From: Flavobacterium sp. Root186
GTDB lineage: Bacteria; Bacteroidota; Bacteroidia; Flavobacteriales; Flavobacteriaceae
NCBI RefSeq assembly: GCF_001428525.1
Contig: NZ_LMHW01000014.1
Coordinates: 1 to 64,000, forward strand
DNA: 64,000 nucleotides
Reading direction: 5' to 3'
Shown: one piece after another, positions 1 through 6,861 of the stretch
Layout of the letters: each line of letters begins with the position of its first letter
Position numbering within the stretch: the first letter of the stretch is position 1
Made by a program: the position numbers and the translations under genes
Notes under the pieces: generated by a model
What the model saw: the letters and a program-made list of their open reading frames with translations, nothing else
Databases searched by the model: none
Told to the model about the DNA's origin: nothing

Positions 1-100
1 TGTTCTCATTATGATACAATAATCTTTGAGCAACATCTTCACTAAACCCTTTGTAATAAAGATCAAAAGTTTTAGAATAAATTATATAAACGTAAAACAT
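1..100 (-). CDS. GIY-YIG nuclease domain protein, partial (3' end outside window)
   Basis: The start of a gene that runs off the left edge; 33 codons are visible from the ATG at 98-100. The peptide begins MFYVYIIYSKTF and continues with YYKGFSEDVAQRLLYHN. This matches the core of small GIY-YIG (URI-type) nucleases: a VYI strand in place of GIY, YKG in place of YIG, then the conserved Arg and a His-Asn. Small proteins of this type are usually 80-100 residues; their cellular role is poorly defined, and some are intron- or repair-type nucleases. It lies downstream of, and in the same direction as, a tRNA-Asp gene and is separated from it by a hairpin terminator. The family call is from the motif only, and the catalytic Glu expected further on cannot be seen. 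Confidence 0.72.
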   Translation of the reverse strand, partial: MFYVYIIYSKTFDLYYKGFSEDVAQRLLYHNEN

Positions 101-121
101 AAATCAAAATTTAATGGTAAA

Positions 122-151
122 AAAAATGCCTCTCGTAATGAGAGGCATTTT
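122..151 (-). terminator. Rho-independent terminator of the first tRNA-Asp
   Basis: Inverted repeat with arms aaaatgcctct and agaggcatttt, about 11 bp each, followed on the minus strand by a T run. It sits directly downstream of the minus-strand tRNA. Confidence 0.8.
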
Positions 152-162
152 ACAAACTTAAG

Positions 163-236
163 CGGTCTGGACGGGACTCGAACCCGCGACCCCATGCGTG
201 ACAGGCATGTATTCTAACCAACTGAACTACCAAACC
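163..236 (-). tRNA. tRNA-Asp (GTC), copy 1
   Basis: The minus strand folds as a 74-nt tRNA: 7-bp acceptor stem GGTTTGG/CCAGACC with one T-G wobble, discriminator G, D arm AGTTCAGTTGGTTAGAAT, anticodon loop CCTGTCACG with GTC, and T arm with GGTTCGAGTCC. The CCA end is not encoded. GTC plus discriminator G identifies tRNA-Asp. It is almost identical to the copy at 772-845. Confidence 0.97.
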
Positions 237-255
237 CACTGCTTTATTGTGACTG

Positions 256-285
256 CAAAAATACAACAGAACTTGGATTCTGCAA
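256..285 (-). promoter_or_regulatory. Promoter of tRNA-Asp copy 1
   Basis: On the minus strand a TTG (283-285) is followed after 19 bp by TATTTTTG (256-263). This is the Bacteroidetes sigma-ABfr form TTG-N17/23-TAnnTTTG. The last G of the -7 box lies 20 bp before the mature tRNA 5' end. Confidence 0.75.
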
Positions 286-370
286 GGGTTTTTAGGAATA
301 AAAATTGAGAAATTTTTAATTGGTTAAATTCCAATATCTTAAAATTCCAAATTCCAATTGAATATGCAGA

Positions 371-401
371 CCTTTGTCAAAGTTTGAAACTTTGACAAAG
401 G
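371..401. repeat. Perfect intergenic palindrome (15-bp arms)
   Basis: cctttgtcaaagttt, one base, then its exact reverse complement. It is followed by TTTTT, so a transcript in the plus direction would form a terminator-like hairpin, yet no gene precedes it. It belongs with the intergenic word-repeat families seen across this window. Confidence 0.7.
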
Positions 402-435
402 TTTTTCGTACAGAAATAGGCGTGATTATTTTAAA

Positions 436-465
436 CATAGCCCGTGGTTTCAACCACGGGCTATG
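436..465. repeat. Perfect intergenic palindrome (14-bp arms)
   Basis: catagcccgtggtt, two bases, then the reverse complement, followed by TTTTT. The arms are GC-rich against a very AT-rich background. It lies between the two tRNA-Asp genes with no protein gene nearby. Confidence 0.7.
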
Positions 466-732
466 TTTTTATATAGTGATTAGAAAATCTTTATAGAGTT
501 ACTTGCGAAGATTCCTCGTTCCTCGGAATGACAAACTATACGTTAAAAATTGGAATTTGGAATTTTTCTTGAGCTTCCAAGGTTGGAATTTACCTTTTGA
601 CAAAAAGGTCTTAAATCAAAAAAGCCATCCACAAAAGTGGAAAGCTTTTCATTGGTCTAACTACTAAACCAGCTACGAGTTACAAAGTCGTAGCAAAACA
701 ACACAACTAATCTTAGATACCGTTTTTGGGCA

Positions 733-759
733 AAAAAGCCTTTCTGTTAAGAAAGGCTT
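733..759 (-). terminator. Rho-independent terminator of the second tRNA-Asp
   Basis: Arms aaaagcctttct and gaaaggctt around a short loop, then T residues on the minus strand, immediately downstream of the tRNA at 772-845. Confidence 0.75.
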
Positions 760-771
760 CTCCCAATATTG

Positions 772-845
772 CGGTCTGGACGGGACTCGAACCCGCGACC
801 CCATGCGTGACAGGCATGTATTCTAACCAACTGAACTACCAAACC
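772..845 (-). tRNA. tRNA-Asp (GTC), copy 2
   Basis: Same 74-nt sequence and fold as copy 1: acceptor stem GGTTTGG/CCAGACC, discriminator G, anticodon GTC and no encoded CCA. Its upstream DNA also resembles that of copy 1, so the pair looks like a duplication that carried the promoter with it. Confidence 0.97.
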
Positions 846-863
846 TCTGCGTTATTGCGGTTG

Positions 864-893
864 CAAAGATAGTACAGAATTTCATTTCTGCAA
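864..893 (-). promoter_or_regulatory. Promoter of tRNA-Asp copy 2
   Basis: Minus-strand TTG (891-893), 19-bp spacer, TATCTTTG (864-871): a full match to the Bacteroidetes -33/-7 consensus, with the same spacing and distance to the tRNA as in copy 1. Confidence 0.78.
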
Positions 894-931
894 GTGTTTT
901 GATAAAAAAAATGAAATAAATTTTCAAATTC

Positions 932-1858
932 TTAGCCAAAGTTTTGTTTTTCAACTAAATATGTAGTCAATATTTTTTCAAAATTGTCGCCTACATTTAC
1001 CGGAACATACTTAATTTGGTTTTTTGCACAGGTTAAAGCCAGGTTTTTAAAGTACGCTTCTACCCTTTTTTCATATTCTGATTTTACATTATCTGCAAAT
1101 ATTGAAACTTCTTCTCCAGATTCTAAGTCGATAAATTTTCTTGGTGCATTATCAAAATCAAATTTCAATTCCGTTTCATTATCAACCACATGAAACAAAA
1201 CCACTTTATGTTTATTGTGTTTTAAATGCTGTAAAGCGCTAAAAAGCTTTTCATCATCTTCGGCCTGAAACATATCGGTAAACAAAATAATCATCGAACG
1301 ACGATGCATTTTCTCAGCTATTTGATGCAGATATGTAATCGTATCGGTCGTTTTTTTGACTTTTGGCTGCTGTAATAATTCTTCCAGTTTATTCAACAGC
1401 ATTCTATGATGGCGATCGCTTCCTTTTTCTGGAGCGTAATATTCGTATTTATCTGAGAAAACACTTAAACCAACAGCATCGCGCTGTTTTTTTAAAATGT
1501 TCATTAAAACTGCCGAAGCCAAGACCGCAAAACCAATCTTTTTTTCATAAAAAGGCTGATTCGATTTTAGTTCAGGATAATGCATTGAAGACGAATTATC
1601 TACAATTAAATGACAACGTAAATTAGTTTCTTCCTCAAAACGTTTTGTGTACAAACGGTCGGTTTTGGCAAATAATTTCCAATCGATATGTTTGGTGCTT
1701 TCGCCTGCATTATAGACTTTATGCTCGGCAAATTCGGCCGAAAATCCATGAAACGGGCTTTTATGCATTCCGGATATAAAACCTTCAACAACCTGATTTG
1801 CCAGCATTTCGAGATGCTGAAAACTGGAGACTTTCTCTATTTCCGATTCAATTTTCAT
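932..1858 (-). CDS. DUF58 domain protein (von Willebrand A-like)
   Basis: A 308-residue soluble protein of the DUF58 family, which has a von Willebrand factor A-like fold and often sits beside MoxR ATPases. The family signature is near residues 38-78: GFSAEFAEHKVYNAGES, then IDWKLFAKTDRLYTKRFEEE. It is followed by the metal-site strand LIVDNSSSMHY, a DxSxS MIDAS motif. The molecular role of such proteins is not well established; they are thought to help assemble or activate membrane or periplasmic complexes. No MoxR gene lies next to it here. The start codon overlaps the end of the upstream aminopeptidase gene by 4 bp (ATGA type), so the two are probably translated from one mRNA. The family call is firm, the function is not. 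Confidence 0.9.
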   Translation of the reverse strand: MKIESEIEKVSSFQHLEMLANQVVEGFISGMHKSPFHGFSAEFAEHKVYNAGESTKHIDWKLFAKTDRLYTKRFEEETNLRCHLIVDNSSSMHYPELKSNQPFYEKKIGFAVLASAVLMNILKKQRDAVGLSVFSDKYEYYAPEKGSDRHHRMLLNKLEELLQQPKVKKTTDTITYLHQIAEKMHRRSMIILFTDMFQAEDDEKLFSALQHLKHNKHKVVLFHVVDNETELKFDFDNAPRKFIDLESGEEVSIFADNVKSEYEKRVEAYFKNLALTCAKNQIKYVPVNVGDNFEKILTTYLVEKQNFG

Positions 1859-4428
1859 TCGGTTTCTTTTTTAATATTTTGTGCTTTATAAAGCAAATCT
1901 GTCGCTTGAAATAATTTCCTCTTCAGAATCGGACTAAAATTAGGGTTTTCTTTTAAGAATCGCTGTACTTCATCAAAAGCAAATTTAGACGAATATTTTC
2001 CAACTGTATCTTCAAGCCAGTCTTTCGGGAAGAAAATATCTCCGGTACGCTGGATTTCATCAACCAAATCTAATGAAAATCTGATATATTTTTTAGCACT
2101 TTCCTGACGAAGCGGATGATGAATATTACTCAAACCAACCTCAACCCATGATTCTTTTTCACGGTTTTTTTCGTCTTTTAAAGATTCCATAAAAGCATTT
2201 CGAACCGATTCATCTTTTGATAAGGATGGAAGCAGGAATTCAAAACGTTTTTGTTTATCAGGATTTGTAATAGTTGTTCTGGTTTTTTCAAGAATCTCAT
2301 CTGCTTTTTCATGTTTAAAAATTGCCAGATTCATTGCCATATTGGTAAAATCATCTTCGTTTAATTTTAAACCCGGAATTACGATTTCTTTATTCCAAAT
2401 TTGATATAATTTGGCTTTCGCCGAAGAGGAATACGCAGTCGAACTAAACAAACCAAATAATGTCTTTTTTACATTAGCAGATAAATTAGTCTGCAGGCGT
2501 GAGTATAAAGTGTAACTCAATAAAGTCTGCACTCTATCTTGTTGTTTTTGGGTTAAAAATCTCCAGTAAATTGTATTCAGATTACTAGATACAATTCGCA
2601 AAACCAATTCATTTTCTTCAAATTGAATTCCTTTGAAAAAACAATTAAAAGCTTCTTCCGCAGAAACATTTCCAATCAGCATGTTTTCATAAAGGTTACT
2701 GTAAGCCGAAGCTCGTGCAACCTCATCTTTCAACGTTGAAATATAATCTAAATTATTCCCGTCAAGCGGAAATACCCCGTATCCAAAACCATTGTAATTG
2801 TAAATAATTGTGTTTGGTTTTTCAAGTCCTGCAGCTTCTTTTAAAACAATGTTTTTGTCTTTGATGTTTACGTTTAAAACTTTCACATTATCATCGTAAA
2901 CTAAACCTATTTGAAAAACCTGAGGCCAGATATTATTGGATTTATCTTCGGCGATTTGCTGAATTTCAAACTTTTTGATTTGGTTTTTAGAATCGTATTC
3001 TATTTTATCTGTAAAAATGGCTCTTCCTGATTTATTGACCCAGACTTCACTCCATTTTTTCATATCGAGCGGCGTTTCGGCATCCAGAATTTCTACAAGA
3101 TTATTCCAATCGGCGTTGTTGTTGGCGTATTTTTTAATGTATTTTTCGATTCCTTTTTGAAAGGCTGATGCCCCCATCGAAGCTTCTAACTGGCGCATCA
3201 TAATTGGCGCTTTATTGTAAATAATGGCTCCGTAAAGCGATCCGGCATCTTTTAAATTTGCCAAATGCTGTTTTATCGGATGTGTGCCCAAAGATCGGTC
3301 TTCCGCGAAAGCGCTGCCATAATGCGCCGTAAAAAACTGTAGATTATGATTGACTTTAGGGAAAATTGGATTCATGATTTTATCGGCCATAAAATTGGCA
3401 AATACTTCTTTCATCCAAACGTCATCAAACCATTTCATGGTTACCAAATCCCCAAACCACATGTGCGAAGTTTCATGTGCAATTAATTTTGCACGATTTA
3501 ATTTCTCGCTGTCGGTTGCACTGTTGTCCAAAAACAAAGTCGATTCCTGGTATTGAATGGCTCCCACATGTTCCATTCCGCCATATTGAAAAACAGGAAT
3601 TGCAGCAAAATCCAATTTTTGAAACGGGAATTTATAACTGGTATATTTTTCTAAAAAATCTAAAGATTGCTGATGCAGATTGAAAATCGTATCGGTACTG
3701 GTTTTTATCTTTTCAGGATTATTTTCACGATAGAGCATCGTCATTTCTAAACCTGCTTTTTGTGTTGCGCTTTTGAATTTTCCGGCAACGAAAGAAAACA
3801 AATACGTACTCATTTTATCTGATTCTCCAAAATGGTACGTTATGAAATCACCTTTTTCGATTTTCTCTTTTACATCGGCTCCAGCCAAAACCGACCAATC
3901 TTTTGGAACGGAAAGACTCAGTTTATAAGTCGCTTTAATATCCGGCTGATCAAAACACGGAAACAATGTACTCGCACGATCGGGAACTAAAAGCGTATAA
4001 AGAAAATCGTCGTTTCGGTTTAAAGATAAATTGCCGGCGATGAAGGAAACAGAAACTGTATTTTTTCCTAAAACTAAAGCTGAAGGAGAAATTACAATAT
4101 GGCCTTTTTCATGAATAATTGCGATCCTTTTTCCGTTTACTTCAACTGTTTTTATATTTGAAGTTTTCTCTTTAAAATCTAAAAGTAAAGGCTGGCTTAA
4201 ATCAGATAAATTCAAATTTACATTCAAATGAGAATTAATATTCTCCTCTTTCTGATTCGGAATTTCAAAAGACAATTCGTATTGAATACCTGAAATCTGT
4301 TTTTTACGAAATTGAGCCAATTGTTCTGAAACTCCATTTTCTAAAAACGCACTTTCTTTTTCTTTAGATTGAGAAAAACCAATTGGAATCAACAGAACAA
4401 AACAAAGAAAACTGTACAGATTTTTCAT
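1855..4428 (-). CDS. Secreted M1-family aminopeptidase
   Basis: An 857-residue zinc metallopeptidase of the M1 (gluzincin) family that removes N-terminal residues from peptides. A signal peptide (residues 1-19, ending in FSQ) predicts export to the periplasm or beyond. The substrate-binding loop reads GGMEH instead of the usual GAMEN. The zinc site is HETSH (H318, E319, H322), with the third ligand E341 in WMKEVFANF, the expected HExxH-x18-E spacing. Length is normal for the family. The gene overlaps the downstream DUF58 gene by 4 bp. The Asn-to-His change in the GxMEN motif may alter substrate preference; this is inference. Confidence 0.93.
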   Translation of the reverse strand: MKNLYSFLCFVLLIPIGFSQSKEKESAFLENGVSEQLAQFRKKQISGIQYELSFEIPNQKEENINSHLNVNLNLSDLSQPLLLDFKEKTSNIKTVEVNGKRIAIIHEKGHIVISPSALVLGKNTVSVSFIAGNLSLNRNDDFLYTLLVPDRASTLFPCFDQPDIKATYKLSLSVPKDWSVLAGADVKEKIEKGDFITYHFGESDKMSTYLFSFVAGKFKSATQKAGLEMTMLYRENNPEKIKTSTDTIFNLHQQSLDFLEKYTSYKFPFQKLDFAAIPVFQYGGMEHVGAIQYQESTLFLDNSATDSEKLNRAKLIAHETSHMWFGDLVTMKWFDDVWMKEVFANFMADKIMNPIFPKVNHNLQFFTAHYGSAFAEDRSLGTHPIKQHLANLKDAGSLYGAIIYNKAPIMMRQLEASMGASAFQKGIEKYIKKYANNNADWNNLVEILDAETPLDMKKWSEVWVNKSGRAIFTDKIEYDSKNQIKKFEIQQIAEDKSNNIWPQVFQIGLVYDDNVKVLNVNIKDKNIVLKEAAGLEKPNTIIYNYNGFGYGVFPLDGNNLDYISTLKDEVARASAYSNLYENMLIGNVSAEEAFNCFFKGIQFEENELVLRIVSSNLNTIYWRFLTQKQQDRVQTLLSYTLYSRLQTNLSANVKKTLFGLFSSTAYSSSAKAKLYQIWNKEIVIPGLKLNEDDFTNMAMNLAIFKHEKADEILEKTRTTITNPDKQKRFEFLLPSLSKDESVRNAFMESLKDEKNREKESWVEVGLSNIHHPLRQESAKKYIRFSLDLVDEIQRTGDIFFPKDWLEDTVGKYSSKFAFDEVQRFLKENPNFSPILKRKLFQATDLLYKAQNIKKETE

Positions 4429-4529
4429 TTTTAAAGGAATATAAGATTCGTTAAAAATAAAAAAAGTTTACCATGAATTGCACGAATTTTCACAAATTAT
4501 GGTATTTGATTAAAATTGACTTTCCAACT

Positions 4530-4598
4530 TTAATCTCTCTTATGAGCCGAAACAATTAAAAAGCTGCAGCACAACACCAAAAAAAAGAATGTGTCCAT
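4530..4598 (-). CDS. Possible 22-residue membrane peptide
   Basis: A short frame encoding MDTFFFLVLCCSFLIVSAHKRD: one hydrophobic helix followed by a basic tail. It starts with ATG after an A-rich stretch (AATAAAA), the usual look of a Flavobacterium start, and lies in the 371-bp gap between the aminopeptidase and the lipoprotein gene. It could be a real micro-protein or chance; only its composition supports it. The rest of the gap holds no other feature apart from the terminator at 4737-4763. Confidence 0.25.
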   Translation of the reverse strand: MDTFFFLVLCCSFLIVSAHKRD

Positions 4599-4736
4599 TT
4601 TTATTAGTTTAAATTCATTATTTAGTACCAAATGTGAAATGGAATAAGCAGATTTTCTTTTATATTGCTTTCCATTTTATTTTCCCTCCACAATCTCAAA
4701 ATATTGTGTTCATTTTCTAACTCCGGTTTAAAGGAA

Positions 4737-4763
4737 AAAAAGGTTTGACGATTGCCAAACCTT
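4737..4763 (-). terminator. Rho-independent terminator after the lipoprotein gene
   Basis: Stem aaaggtttg/caaaccttt with a short loop, followed on the minus strand by seven T residues. It lies 37 bp after the stop codon of the minus-strand gene ending at 4800. Confidence 0.85.
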
Positions 4764-4799
4764 TCCAAACTTACTAATTCAAGCTATCCAAAAATAAAA

Positions 4800-5384
4800 T
4801 TATTCAGTTTGTTGAAATTCAAAACTTAAATCTCCTGCATTGTAATTTGCAGAAACATTGGTTGGGAAAGTTTGTCCTGTTCCACTTATCCATCTGTACT
4901 CGTTAAATGTGATATTTCCGGCAGTAATTGGATAAGTAACATTGGTTAAATCTGCTTTATTCTTTTTGTACCAGTCGTTTGAATTCATTGTGATCAAATA
5001 TTTTTTGTCTTTTTCAAGACCTAAAACACTGATTTCTTTTGTAACCTGAACATCAGCTGTCGCAACATTTAAGGTTTCAGAACGCAAAACAGCTTTTGAT
5101 GCATAATCCCAAATTGTTACACGCAATGTTGGATTTGCTTCCGGTAATTTTAATGTAATTGCTTTAATGTTTCCTTTTACAGTTGGCGTAAAAACTAATC
5201 CGAATTCATAATCTCCAGCGTTTATAAAATTGGTTACGGTTGAAAATCCGGTTTGAGTGTAATAAACTGCCAATGGGTTTTCTGTTTCAAATGCTGGTGT
5301 ATTGTCTTTATCGTCGTCACTGCTGCATGAAGTAATAGAAATTGCAACGAATAAAATAGTAAAAAGTGCTTTTAAAGTTTTCAT
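4800..5384 (-). CDS. Surface-type lipoprotein, DUF4082-like
   Basis: A 194-residue lipoprotein. The signal peptide ends in a lipobox (SITSC, Cys20) followed by SSDDDKD. Acidic residues right after the lipidated Cys are the known lipoprotein export signal for the cell surface in Bacteroidetes. The mature part is a beta-rich domain with the pattern YEFGLVFTPTVKGNIKAI, then VTIWDY and a final FPTNVSANYNAGDLSFEF. This recalls the DUF4082 domain found in extracellular proteins, although that comparison is from memory. The gene lies 54 bp from a second lipoprotein gene on the same strand, so the two may form one unit. No enzymatic motif is visible. Confidence 0.75.
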   Translation of the reverse strand: MKTLKALFTILFVAISITSCSSDDDKDNTPAFETENPLAVYYTQTGFSTVTNFINAGDYEFGLVFTPTVKGNIKAITLKLPEANPTLRVTIWDYASKAVLRSETLNVATADVQVTKEISVLGLEKDKKYLITMNSNDWYKKNKADLTNVTYPITAGNITFNEYRWISGTGQTFPTNVSANYNAGDLSFEFQQTE

Positions 5385-5438
5385 AATATCTTTATTGATT
5401 AGTTCTTATTTGGTTTATTAAATTGATTTTTTCAGAGC

Positions 5439-5954
5439 TTACGGCTGAATGTTAAAACGTGCACAAACTTCTTCGTAGCTCATTTTAGAGTAATCTGGTT
5501 TTGCAGTTTTTGCTGTTGCAGCAACTCCTCCGGGAATTAAAATATATCTCCAGCTAAGTGACACCGGAAGACCTACCGTTCCTCCCTGATCATGTCTAAA
5601 TCTGAATAGTTTAATTTTTTGTAAGCTGGAAATAGCTGTAATTGTATTAGCATTTCCGCCTGCCGTAGATGTATAAGGAACTGTGTAAGTTCCTACTCCA
5701 AAAGACACATAAACCAATATGGTTCCTTTTGAAAGAATATCTGCTGATAGTTCTGGTGCATTAATAGATGTAGACATTCCTGAAGTACCATCTATTATTT
5801 CTGCAACTGCTATTGGAGCATTTACCCAGGCACTGTAAATTACATTTGCTGCTCCCGCTGCTCCATCAACACCATCAGTGCCATCATCGCCGCTGCATGA
5901 AATTGTAAAAATGGCTAGTAAAAAAAGTGTAAAAATGGTTTTAGAAAATTTCAT
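5439..5954 (-). CDS. Lipoprotein with short collagen-like segment
   Basis: A 171-residue lipoprotein with lipobox TISC (Cys20). Directly after it comes GDDGTDGVDGAAGAAN, a short run of Gly-X-Y triplets like those at the start of many Flavobacterium surface lipoproteins. The mature domain is beta-rich and unassigned. The C-terminus, KPDYSKMSYEEVCARFNI, is conserved-looking but of unknown meaning. It is divergent from the LytTR regulator at 6157 and shares a 202-bp upstream region with it, so joint regulation is possible but unproven. Confidence 0.75.
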   Translation of the reverse strand: MKFSKTIFTLFLLAIFTISCSGDDGTDGVDGAAGAANVIYSAWVNAPIAVAEIIDGTSGMSTSINAPELSADILSKGTILVYVSFGVGTYTVPYTSTAGGNANTITAISSLQKIKLFRFRHDQGGTVGLPVSLSWRYILIPGGVAATAKTAKPDYSKMSYEEVCARFNIQP

Positions 5955-6107
5955 AATAATTTTAGTTTTAAATTGGTCAAATCGTTCTTATTTAATTCAA
6001 TAACATTATTTTTGTAAAACTCAGAAGACTGTCAGGGATAGTTATTTTCAGCTTTCGAATTAATTACAAGGCAAATTTGCACGATTAAAACCGCGGTAAA
6101 AACAGTC

Positions 6108-6143
6108 AATAGACAAACAACATTTTAAATAGACAGACGACAT
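6108..6143. promoter_or_regulatory. Direct repeat upstream of the LytTR regulator: candidate operator
   Basis: Two 16-bp direct repeats, AATAGACAAACAACAT (6108-6123) and AATAGACAGACGACAT (6128-6143). They match at 14 of 16 positions and are offset by 20 bp, about two helical turns. They end 13 bp before the start codon of a LytTR gene. LytTR domains are known to bind paired direct repeats, so autoregulation is plausible. Confidence 0.5.
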
Positions 6144-6156
6144 AAAATAGGTTTGA

Positions 6157-6861
6157 ATGATGAAAAAATACTCTTGTATTATTGTTGATGACGACGAAAT
6201 TGACAGGCTGACTGTATTGTCTTTTGCTAAAAAATTCCCGATTCTGGATATTTTAGGTGTTTTTGATTCTGCCGAAGATGCGCTTCCTTTTATTGAAGAA
6301 AAAAAAGTTGATATTCTATTTCTGGATATTGATATGCCGGATTTAAGCGGGATTGAATTCAGAAAACAAGCTTTAGAAATTCCGGTTTGTGTTTTTATTA
6401 CCGCACATCCTGAACACGCTGTTGAAAGTTTTCAAATAGAAACGCTGGACTTTATCGTAAAACCTTTAAAACTGGATCGCTTTACTCAAACCTTAAGCCG
6501 GATTGAAGAGTTTATGGAAATCAAACTAAAAGCTTCTCTTTTTGAAGCCAGCATTGGCGGTGATACTATTTATATAAAAGAAGGCCACGATCAGACTAAG
6601 GTAAAACTTCACGAAATTTTATATCTCGAAGCATTAAAAGATTACACTTTGATTATTACAGATAAGAAAAGGCATTGTGTTTTATCGAGTATTGGAAATT
6701 TATTGAAAGAAGATCATTTTCAATCTTTTATTAGAATTCACAGAAGTTATGCCGTTCAGAAACAGTTTATTCAGAAGATGAATTCGACGGAAATTATTTT
6801 AAACAATAATGTCGCGATTCCGGTTGGGAGAAGCTACAAAGAAAACTTAAACCTGATATAG
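6157..6861 (+). CDS. LytTR-family response regulator
   Basis: A 234-residue DNA-binding response regulator. Residues 1-125 form a receiver domain with the acidic triad D11-D13, phospho-acceptor D57 in FLDIDMP, a Thr in FITAHPEH and a Lys in FIVKPLK. Residues 140-232 form a LytTR DNA-binding domain (YIKEGHDQTKVKL, then IRIHRSYAVQKQFI and IPVGRSYKENL). Two ATGs are adjacent; the first is used here. Its stop codon is followed immediately by the start of the histidine kinase at 6862, so the two genes form a two-gene operon and very likely a cognate pair. A repeat just upstream may be its own binding site. Confidence 0.95.
   Translation: MMKKYSCIIVDDDEIDRLTVLSFAKKFPILDILGVFDSAEDALPFIEEKKVDILFLDIDMPDLSGIEFRKQALEIPVCVFITAHPEHAVESFQIETLDFIVKPLKLDRFTQTLSRIEEFMEIKLKASLFEASIGGDTIYIKEGHDQTKVKLHEILYLEALKDYTLIITDKKRHCVLSSIGNLLKEDHFQSFIRIHRSYAVQKQFIQKMNSTEIILNNNVAIPVGRSYKENLNLI

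Larger units (their letters stand above)
237..771. other. Gene-free spacer between the two tRNA-Asp genes
   Basis: No protein gene is visible in this 0.5 kb. It holds the two palindromes at 371-401 and 436-465, the promoter of copy 1, a copy at about 506-532 of the word attcctcgttcctcggaat (a close relative occurs at 17431-17450), a weak hairpin around 616-648 and the terminator of the second tRNA. Confidence 0.6.

Noticed and set aside
26..217. 63-codon plus-strand frame at the left edge
   Set aside because: It overlaps a clear tRNA-Asp, a terminator and the opposite-strand GIY-YIG gene; composition is not protein-like.
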